A stretch of 6,649 nucleotides of DNA from DAIRVC01 sp036803025 (lineage in GTDB: Bacteria > Chloroflexota > Anaerolineae > Anaerolineales > E44-bin32). How positions within the stretch are numbered: the first letter of the stretch is position 1; the number at the start of each line of letters is the position of its first letter. A program made the position numbers and the translations under genes. The notes beneath the pieces were generated by a model that had not been told where the DNA came from, made no database searches, and was given only the letters and a program-made list of their open reading frames with translations. Below are positions 1-4,302 of the stretch, piece by piece. The stretch covers positions 1-6,649 of the forward strand of contig DAIRVC010000150.1 of assembly GCA_036803025.1 (NCBI GenBank), written 5' to 3'.

Positions 1-284
1 CACTGCGTGGTCTATCCGCCGGCGGATTGCTGACCCTGGGCGTGATGGTGCTGCTGGGCCTCGGCCTGCTGTCCGCCTTCTCGACGGTTTTCGTCGGTTT
101 CCATCGCATCTTCTTCGAAGGCGACACCTGGCTGTTCTACTACAGCGACACCCTCATCCGCCTCTTCCCCGAGCGGTTCTGGCGCGACGTATTCCTGCTG
201 TTGGCCGGTGGCACGCTGGTCGAGGCCGTGGCGCTGTACTGGGCCGCCACCCGATTGCAGCGCCGCCTGGGCACGCCGGCATAG
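1..284 (+). CDS. DUF1461 / TIGR01906-like integral membrane protein, C-terminal part (5' end outside window)
   Basis: The reading frame is open from the window edge (first full codon at position 3) to a TAG at 282-284, giving about 93 residues of the C-terminus. The fragment starts inside a hydrophobic helix rich in Leu, Val and Gly. A conserved-looking loop follows, with Phe-His-Arg-Ile-Phe-Phe and Asp-Thr-Trp-Leu-Phe and then Leu-Phe-Pro-Glu-Arg-Phe-Trp. A second helix (Val-Phe-Leu-Leu-Leu-Ala-Gly-Gly onward) comes next, then a short basic tail. This Phe-His-x-Ile-Phe-Phe ... Trp-Leu-Phe ... Pro-Glu-x-Phe pattern is what I recall for the last two membrane segments of the TIGR01906/DUF1461 family, a small four-helix inner-membrane protein of unknown function. 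The TTG at 27 is internal, not the start. The gene converges on apgM with only 17 bp between the two stop codons, and I see no convincing intrinsic terminator there. Family assignment is from recall of the motif; no function is known. Confidence 0.75.
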   Translation, partial: LRGLSAGGLLTLGVMVLLGLGLLSAFSTVFVGFHRIFFEGDTWLFYYSDTLIRLFPERFWRDVFLLLAGGTLVEAVALYWAATRLQRRLGTPA

Positions 285-301
285 GCGAGGCTACCTGAAG
301 G

Positions 302-1513
302 CTACGCGCCGAACTTGATCAGGCGCCCGGCGTGCGCCATGAGCTGCGGCATGACCTGCGTGGTCGGGAAGGTCCCCAGCCCGCCGTGGGCACAGGAGCG
401 CTCGCCGAACTGGGTCTGATCGTCGCTGCGCACCGTTCCGGGGGCCCAGAGCAGGAACGGCACCGGGTGCCAGGTGTGGGTCTTCATGCGCGCCGGGGTG
501 GAATGGTCGCCGGTGACGGCCAGGACGTCGGGTTTGAGGTCGAGCAGGGTGGGCAGCGCCTTGTCGACCGATTCGATCACAGCCACCTTCCCGTCGAAGT
601 CGCCGTCCTCGCCTCGACTGTCGGTCTTCTTGATGTGGATGAAGAAGAAGTCGTATCGCGTCCAGGCGCGGGCGACCGCGGCGAACTCATCCGCCGGCAT
701 ATCGCCCTGGACGTCTTCCAGTTCCATGCCCACCAGGCGCGAAACGCCTTTGTACATCGGATAGACGGCCACACAGGCGGCCCGCAGGCCGTAGATCTCG
801 GGGAACTGCGGCAGCGCCGGATCGGTCGAAAAGCCGCGCAATGTCACGGCGTTGGCCTTGGGCTCGCCGGCGACGGCCTGCCGGGCCCCATGGATCCAGG
901 CGTTGAAATGCTCGGCGGCTTTGTTCGATCCAGGTTCCAGCGCCCGCGCCGGCAGCGGCTCGACGCCGGTCTGCTGCGGGTCGGTATCGGCGATGTGCGC
1001 CCCGAGATCCGGCCCGCGCATCACCACGGCGAAGCGGTACTCCTTCACCGGCCGCACCTCGGTGGCGACGCCCGGGACATTCACCTGAGCCATGCGCTCT
1101 ACGATCGGCGCGGCCGCCTCGCTGGCGATGCGCCCGGCGCGGCGGTCGATGATCTTGCCGGCAGAGTCGACGGTGCAGAAGTTGCCGCGGGCGGCGACGT
1201 CGCCCTTGTGCACCTGCATCCCGACCCCGATCGCCTCGAGGACGCCGCGGCCGACGACGTAGTGCAGCGGATCGTAGCCAAAGAGCGACAGGTGTGCCGG
1301 TCCGGAGCCGGGGGTGATTCCGGGGGCGATGGGCAGGCTGAGCCCGAGCGCGCCCTCGACCGCAATTCGATCCAGGTTGGGGGTCTCAGCGGCCTCCAGT
1401 TCGGTGAGGCCGCCGGGCCGCATGGCCATCCCGCCCAGGCCGTCCATGACCAGCAGGACGATCTTGGTGGAGGCCGTCTGTTGCAGCTCGCGCATCCTAT
1501 CGAAGTCGGACAT
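302..1513 (-). CDS. apgM: 2,3-bisphosphoglycerate-independent phosphoglycerate mutase, archaeal type (aPGM)
   Basis: This 403-residue protein should interconvert 3-phosphoglycerate and 2-phosphoglycerate in the cytoplasm without a bisphosphoglycerate cofactor. It belongs to the alkaline-phosphatase superfamily and uses two divalent metals and a serine nucleophile. Visible signatures are the N-terminal Val-Met-Asp-Gly-Leu-Gly-Gly (metal ligand Asp24) and Glu-Thr-Pro-Asn-Leu-Asp (43-48). The motif Gly-Ser-Gly-Pro-Ala-His-Leu-Ser-Leu-Phe-Gly-Tyr-Asp-Pro (69-82) has Ser70 as probable phospho-acceptor. Also present are His-Ile-Lys-Lys-Thr-Asp-Ser-Arg-Gly-Glu-Asp-Gly-Asp (293-305) and the metal motif Thr-Gly-Asp-His-Ser-Thr-Pro (334-340), followed by Thr-His-Thr-Trp-His-Pro. 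The length matches the family (about 400). The ATG at 1513-1511 was chosen because an AGGAGAAGG-type Shine-Dalgarno (1530-1522) precedes it. The frame stays open to 1789, but that extension is low-complexity and would run through the yvcK promoter. The gene is transcribed divergently from yvcK. Confidence 0.93.
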   Translation of the reverse strand: MSDFDRMRELQQTASTKIVLLVMDGLGGMAMRPGGLTELEAAETPNLDRIAVEGALGLSLPIAPGITPGSGPAHLSLFGYDPLHYVVGRGVLEAIGVGMQVHKGDVAARGNFCTVDSAGKIIDRRAGRIASEAAAPIVERMAQVNVPGVATEVRPVKEYRFAVVMRGPDLGAHIADTDPQQTGVEPLPARALEPGSNKAAEHFNAWIHGARQAVAGEPKANAVTLRGFSTDPALPQFPEIYGLRAACVAVYPMYKGVSRLVGMELEDVQGDMPADEFAAVARAWTRYDFFFIHIKKTDSRGEDGDFDGKVAVIESVDKALPTLLDLKPDVLAVTGDHSTPARMKTHTWHPVPFLLWAPGTVRSDDQTQFGERSCAHGGLGTFPTTQVMPQLMAHAGRLIKFGA

Positions 1514-1520
1514 AGGCGGG

Positions 1521-1530
1521 ACCTTCTCCT
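1521..1530 (-). promoter_or_regulatory. Ribosome binding site of apgM
   Basis: Read on the minus strand, AGGAGAAGGT lies upstream of the ATG at 1513. Its AGAAGG part sits about 8 nt from the start codon. The same AGGAGAAGG sequence precedes gap in this window, which supports it as the local ribosome binding consensus and fixes the apgM start well inside the longer open frame. Confidence 0.8.
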
Positions 1531-1540
1531 CATCATTGAA

Positions 1541-1607
1541 AGCCCCCCGACCGCTGAAGGCGAGGGGCTGTGCTGTCTGCGTCAAGAGAGGCACGGGCCA
1601 GCGTGCC
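1541..1607 (-). promoter_or_regulatory. Structured 5' leader of apgM: two hairpins upstream of the ribosome binding site
   Basis: On the minus strand the leader can form two hairpins. The first pairs 1602-1607 with 1590-1595 (6 bp, all but one pair G-C or C-G, 6-nt loop). The second pairs 1562-1569 with 1541-1548 (8 bp including one G-U, 13-nt loop) and is followed immediately by CTTTC, so it resembles a weak intrinsic terminator. It ends about 10 nt before the Shine-Dalgarno. I do not recognise a known riboswitch or protein leader. It could be an attenuator, an RNA stabiliser, or chance pairing in GC-rich DNA. Confidence 0.4.
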
Positions 1608-1625
1608 GTCGCGTGCCGGACTGTG

Positions 1626-1631
1626 ATTATA
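1626..1631 (-). promoter_or_regulatory. Candidate -10 element of the apgM promoter
   Basis: The minus strand reads a perfect TATAAT at 1631-1626, one of only two such hexamers noticed in intergenic DNA here. Transcription would begin near 1619 and leave a leader of about 106 nt before the apgM ATG. No good -35 hexamer is visible 16-18 bp upstream. A 12-bp palindrome, GCATG-CC-CATGC (1634-1645), occupies the spacer and could be an operator or an activator site compensating for the missing -35. Confidence 0.5.
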
Positions 1632-1673
1632 GTGCATGCCCATGCGGCCCGGTAGGCGGTCGGCAGGCGGCCG

Positions 1674-1695
1674 CGTCCACCGCCAGATGTGGACG
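1674..1695. repeat. Inverted repeat CGTCCAC-N8-GTGGACG upstream of the yvcK promoter
   Basis: A perfect 7-bp inverted repeat (arms 1674-1680 and 1689-1695, 8-nt spacer) lies about 35 bp upstream of the yvcK -35 hexamer. The CGTCCAC arm occurs a third time at 1773-1779, just inside the yvcK coding start. The size and position fit a dimeric regulator site, but no regulator is encoded nearby. Confidence 0.4.
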
Positions 1696-1779
1696 AATGC
1701 ACCTCGATGGTGAGGGTAGAAGGGCGTTCGTTGACGCTCCCTGGCAACTCTGGTAGAGTCCATTCGTGCGTTCGTCCAC
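1689..1779. promoter_or_regulatory. Cluster of GCRTTCGT-like octamers around the yvcK promoter
   Basis: Four related octamers occur within 83 bp. GCATTCGT lies on the minus strand at 1700-1693. On the plus strand are GCGTTCGT at 1724-1731, CCATTCGT at 1760-1767 and GCGTTCGT at 1768-1775. The first and last sit inside a larger near-perfect inverted repeat: GTGGACGAATGCAC at 1689-1702 is the reverse complement of 1766-1779 with one mismatch in 14. The copies overlap the -35 edge and the transcription start, as expected for a repressor or DNA-looping site. The binding protein is unknown. Confidence 0.45.
1731..1766 (+). promoter_or_regulatory. Sigma70-type promoter of yvcK (-35 TTGACG, 17 bp, -10 TAGAGT)
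   Basis: TTGACG at 1731-1736 is separated by exactly 17 bp from TAGAGT at 1754-1759, matching the consensus at 5 of 6 and 4 of 6 positions with ideal spacing. The usual start distance from the -10 places +1 at or next to 1766, which is the G of the GTG start codon of yvcK. The mRNA would therefore be leaderless. It probably drives yvcK, gap and pgk together. Confidence 0.65.
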
Positions 1780-3133
1780 TCCCCCACACCGCTCGAACGG
1801 CGGCCCCGGCGCAACCCGGGGCCGACTGTGGCGTTGGCTCCGGCCCGGTCTGGGCATCAAGCGCTGGTTCGCGCTGATGACCATCGGGATGGCGCTGATC
1901 GGCCTGGGACTGGCCGTCCTGCTACTGGACATCTACCGCAACAACCCCGAATCGCCTCTACTGGCCGTGCTCAGCCTGCGGGTGCTCCCGCGCTGGCTGA
2001 GAGCGGTGGTCTTGGGAACGGCCGGTTTCTCGCTGGTCGGGTTTGCCCTCTTTCGCCTCAACCGGGCCCTGCTGGCCCCCTTCGTACGTCCGGGAAGGCA
2101 GGTGGTCGACGCGGTCGCCGAGCACCGGCGGTTGGGACGGGGGCCGCGCATCGTCGTCATCGGCGGGGGCACTGGGCTGTCGACCCTGCTGCGCGGCCTG
2201 AAGAAGCACAGCACCAACCTGACGGCCATCGTGACCGTCGCCGACGACGGCGGCTCGTCGGGGAGACTGCGCCGCTCGCTCGGCATGCCGCCCCCCGGCG
2301 ACTTGCGCAACTGCCTGGCCGCGCTGAGCGACGACGAGGACCTGATCACCCAGCTCTTCCAGTACCGGTTTGCCGAGGCGGGGGAGCTCGACGGTCACTC
2401 ATTCGGCAACTTGTTCATCGCCGCGTTGTCCGGCGTGGCCGGCAGTTTCGATCGCGGACTGATGGAGGCCGGTCGCGTGCTGGCCGTCAAGGGCCAGGTC
2501 CTGCCCTCGACCTTGTCCGCCATCTCGCTCGTAGCCGACAAGGCGCTGGCTGCCGACGCTTCGGCGATCCGCGTTGCCGGTGAAAGCCGCATTCCGGCCG
2601 CGCCGGGCGAGATCCGCCGCGTCCACATTGAGCCGGCCGAAGCGCCGGCGCATCCGGAGGCGATCCGGGCGCTCCTGGGCGCCGAGATGATCGTGGTCGG
2701 CCCGGGAAGCCTGTATACGAGCGTCATGCCCAGCCTGCTGATTCCGGATATCGGCCGCGCCATCCGCGCCAGCAAGGCCTTGAAGATCTACATCTGCAAC
2801 GTGGCCACGCAGGCCGGGGAGACGGACGGCTACGACTGCAACCGCCATGTGGCTGCACTCGATGCGCACGTCGGCCGCGACCTGGTCGACATGGTCGTCG
2901 TCAATGACCGCTACGAGGGGGACCTGGGGCAGGGCGCGGCCTTCGTGCGTGCCCCGGAGAACGGCGGCTCGACGCTCCCGGTCTACCGGGGCCCTCTCAA
3001 CGACGTGGAGCGACCGTGGCGGCACGATTCTGACAAACTTGCGGAGGTCTTGGTCCGGCTGTTCGAGGAGCGCACGGGTCCGTTGGAGGGCCCCGTCAGC
3101 GATCGGACGGCGAACGAGCCAAGTCCAAACTAG
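1766..3133 (+). CDS. yvcK: YvcK/CofD-like family protein with N-terminal two-helix membrane domain (gluconeogenesis factor)
   Basis: This 455-residue protein belongs to the YvcK family, related to CofD 2-phospho-lactate transferases. Members bind UDP-sugars such as UDP-GlcNAc and are needed for growth on gluconeogenic carbon and for peptidoglycan synthesis; no enzymatic activity is established. Residues 1-127 form an extra N-terminal part with membrane helices at about 34-55 and 78-98. The cytosolic Rossmann-like domain starts at Arg128, with the glycine-rich loop Ile-Gly-Gly-Gly-Thr-Gly-Leu-Ser-Thr-Leu-Leu (132-142). Asp-Asp-Gly-Gly-Ser-Ser-Gly-Arg (160-167), Pro-Pro-Pro-Gly-Asp-Leu-Arg-Asn (175-182), His-Ser-Phe-Gly-Asn-Leu (211-216) and Gly-Pro-Gly-Ser-Leu-Tyr-Thr (312-318) follow. 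Bacillus YvcK is soluble and about 320 residues. The GTG start is preferred over Met38 because the conserved Pro-Gly-Leu-Gly-x-Lys-Arg-Trp lies upstream of Met38 and the promoter points to 1766. gap follows 25 bp downstream, so cotranscription is likely. Confidence 0.9.
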   Translation: MRSSTPPHRSNGGPGATRGRLWRWLRPGLGIKRWFALMTIGMALIGLGLAVLLLDIYRNNPESPLLAVLSLRVLPRWLRAVVLGTAGFSLVGFALFRLNRALLAPFVRPGRQVVDAVAEHRRLGRGPRIVVIGGGTGLSTLLRGLKKHSTNLTAIVTVADDGGSSGRLRRSLGMPPPGDLRNCLAALSDDEDLITQLFQYRFAEAGELDGHSFGNLFIAALSGVAGSFDRGLMEAGRVLAVKGQVLPSTLSAISLVADKALAADASAIRVAGESRIPAAPGEIRRVHIEPAEAPAHPEAIRALLGAEMIVVGPGSLYTSVMPSLLIPDIGRAIRASKALKIYICNVATQAGETDGYDCNRHVAALDAHVGRDLVDMVVVNDRYEGDLGQGAAFVRAPENGGSTLPVYRGPLNDVERPWRHDSDKLAEVLVRLFEERTGPLEGPVSDRTANEPSPN

Positions 3134-3146
3134 CTCCGCTGCAGAC

Positions 3147-3155
3147 AGGAGAAGG
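3147..3155 (+). promoter_or_regulatory. Ribosome binding site of gap
   Basis: AGGAGAAGG begins at 3147, with AGGAG ending 7 nt before the ATG at 3159. It fixes the gap start over the longer open frame that extends back into yvcK, and it is identical to the apgM ribosome binding site. Confidence 0.85.
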
Positions 3156-3158
3156 AAC

Positions 3159-4214
3159 ATGACCACCCGAGTAGGCATCAACGGCTTCGGACGGATCGGC
3201 CGGCAGGTCTTGCGGGCGATCCGCCAGTACTACCCCGATACGCTGGAGGTCGTTGCCTTCAACGACATCGGCGACCTGAAGACCATGGCCCACTTGTTCA
3301 AGTACGACTCCAACTACGGGCGGTTTGAAGGCAAGGTCGAAGTGGGCGAGGACGCGCTGGTCGTCGACGGTGAGCGCGTCAAGGCGTTCAAGGAATCCGA
3401 CCCGGCCAAGATTCCCTGGGGCGACCTGGGCGTGTCCATCGTGGTCGAGGGCACGGGCCTGTTCACGATCAAGAAGGACGGCGTCAACAAGAAGGGCAAG
3501 GAAGTCAAGGGTGCAGAGAACCACATCACCAAGGGCGGCGCCAAGAAGGTCATCATCACCGCGCCGTCCGAAGGCGAGGACCTGACCATCGTCCTGGGCG
3601 TGAACGACGACAAGTACGACAACAAGATCCACCACGTTGTCTCCAACGCCTCGTGCACCACCAACTGTCTGGCCCCGGCGGTCAAGGTCGTCCACGACAA
3701 GTACACGATCGTGCGCGGCTTCATGACGACCATCCACGCGTACACCAACGACCAGAGGATTCTCGACCTGCCGCACAGCGACCTGCGCCGGGCGCGCGCC
3801 GCGGCCTTGAATATCATCCCGACCACGACCGGCGCGGCCAAGGCACTCAAGCTGGTCATCCCCGACCTGGCGGGCAAGTTCGATGGCTACTCGCTGCGTG
3901 TGCCCACGCCGACGGTCTCCGTGGTCGACTTCACGGCGCAGATTGAGAAACCGACCACGACCGACGAGTTGCGCCAGGCTTTCCGCGACGCAGCCGCCGG
4001 CCCGCTCAAGGGCATTCTGGCTGCGGTCGATGAGCCGCTGGTCAGCATCGACTTCAAGGGCGATCCCCATAGTTCGTCGGTTGACCTGGCCTTCACCTCC
4101 GTGCTGGGGAAGGACAAGGGCGACTTCATCAAGGTTGTCACCTGGTACGACAATGAGTGGGGCTACTCCGTCCGGACAGCCGATCTGGCCAACCTGATCG
4201 CCAAGAAGCTCTAG
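3159..4214 (+). CDS. gap: Type I glyceraldehyde-3-phosphate dehydrogenase
   Basis: This 351-residue cytosolic enzyme converts glyceraldehyde-3-phosphate, NAD+ and phosphate to 1,3-bisphosphoglycerate, reversibly. The N-terminal Rossmann fold opens with Val-Gly-Ile-Asn-Gly-Phe-Gly-Arg-Ile-Gly-Arg (5-15). Asn35-Asp36 at the end of the second strand suggests NAD+ preference. The catalytic motif Ser-Asn-Ala-Ser-Cys-Thr-Thr-Asn-Cys-Leu places the nucleophile at Cys166, and His193 in Thr-Thr-Ile-His-Ala-Tyr-Thr is the catalytic base. Pro-Thr-Thr-Thr-Gly-Ala-Ala-Lys-Ala and the C-terminal Trp-Tyr-Asp-Asn-Glu-Trp-Gly-Tyr-Ser are intact. The protein is longer than the usual 330-340 residues, mostly because of a Lys-rich insertion at about 105-122 after Gly-Leu-Phe-Thr. 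The longer open frame starting at 2847 is a shadow of yvcK. The start follows yvcK by 25 bp with a strong ribosome binding site, and pgk lies 88 bp downstream. Confidence 0.97.
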   Translation: MTTRVGINGFGRIGRQVLRAIRQYYPDTLEVVAFNDIGDLKTMAHLFKYDSNYGRFEGKVEVGEDALVVDGERVKAFKESDPAKIPWGDLGVSIVVEGTGLFTIKKDGVNKKGKEVKGAENHITKGGAKKVIITAPSEGEDLTIVLGVNDDKYDNKIHHVVSNASCTTNCLAPAVKVVHDKYTIVRGFMTTIHAYTNDQRILDLPHSDLRRARAAALNIIPTTTGAAKALKLVIPDLAGKFDGYSLRVPTPTVSVVDFTAQIEKPTTTDELRQAFRDAAAGPLKGILAAVDEPLVSIDFKGDPHSSSVDLAFTSVLGKDKGDFIKVVTWYDNEWGYSVRTADLANLIAKKL

Positions 4215-4228
4215 CGACATACCCCCAA

Positions 4229-4286
4229 CCATCCCCCCGTTCCCCTTGCCTGACTCTGAAAGGGGAAGGCGCGGGGCGGGGGATGG
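4229..4286 (+). repeat. Large imperfect inverted repeat in the gap-pgk spacer
   Basis: An outer 9-bp perfect pair (CCATCCCCC at 4229-4237 with GGGGGATGG at 4278-4286) encloses an inner 8-bp perfect pair (TTCCCCTT at 4240-4247 with AAGGGGAA at 4260-4267) around a 12-nt loop. The interruption is asymmetric: 2 nt on the left side, 10 on the right. No T-run follows, so it is not a standard terminator. It could be an mRNA processing or stability structure between gap and pgk, a translation control element, or a dispersed REP-like palindrome. Confidence 0.6.
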
Positions 4287-4297
4287 CAGGGGGGAGG
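4262..4297 (+). promoter_or_regulatory. Possible G-quadruplex overlapping the pgk ribosome binding site
   Basis: Four runs of at least four G lie on the coding strand at 4262-4265, 4273-4276, 4278-4282 and 4289-4294, with loops of 7, 1 and 6 nt. This satisfies the usual quadruplex rule. The last run overlaps the GGAGG Shine-Dalgarno at 4293-4297, which lies 5 nt before the pgk ATG. The same G runs can instead pair with the upstream C runs (4222-4245), so two exclusive mRNA folds are possible. Folding is inferred from base pattern only. Confidence 0.45.
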
Positions 4298-4302
4298 TCC
4301 CC

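Noticed and set aside
269..339. Convergent-gene bidirectional terminator between the DUF1461 gene and apgM
   Set aside because: GGCACGCCGG (270-279) partly matches CCGGCGTGC downstream (about 328-336), but the loop is about 50 nt, lies inside both coding regions and has no T-run on either strand.
332..1756. Plus-strand open frame of 474 codons opposite apgM
   Set aside because: Its Gly/Arg/His/Asp-rich sequence resembles no family and mirrors the codon pattern of apgM, whose product is fully recognisable. It is a GC-bias shadow.
1514..1789. N-terminal extension of apgM up to 1789
   Set aside because: The extra 92 residues are low-complexity, would cross the yvcK promoter and start, and have no homology I recognise. 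A strong ribosome binding site precedes the ATG at 1513.
2847..3158. Longer gap start at 2847
   Set aside because: The extension lies out of frame inside yvcK and is Ser/Thr/Arg-rich. Typical GAPDH sequence begins exactly at the ATG at 3159.
4246..4302. Longer pgk start at 4246
   Set aside because: It would translate the G-rich spacer into a Gly/Arg-rich peptide unlike any PGK start. The ATG at 4303 has a proper Shine-Dalgarno and a family-typical N-terminus.
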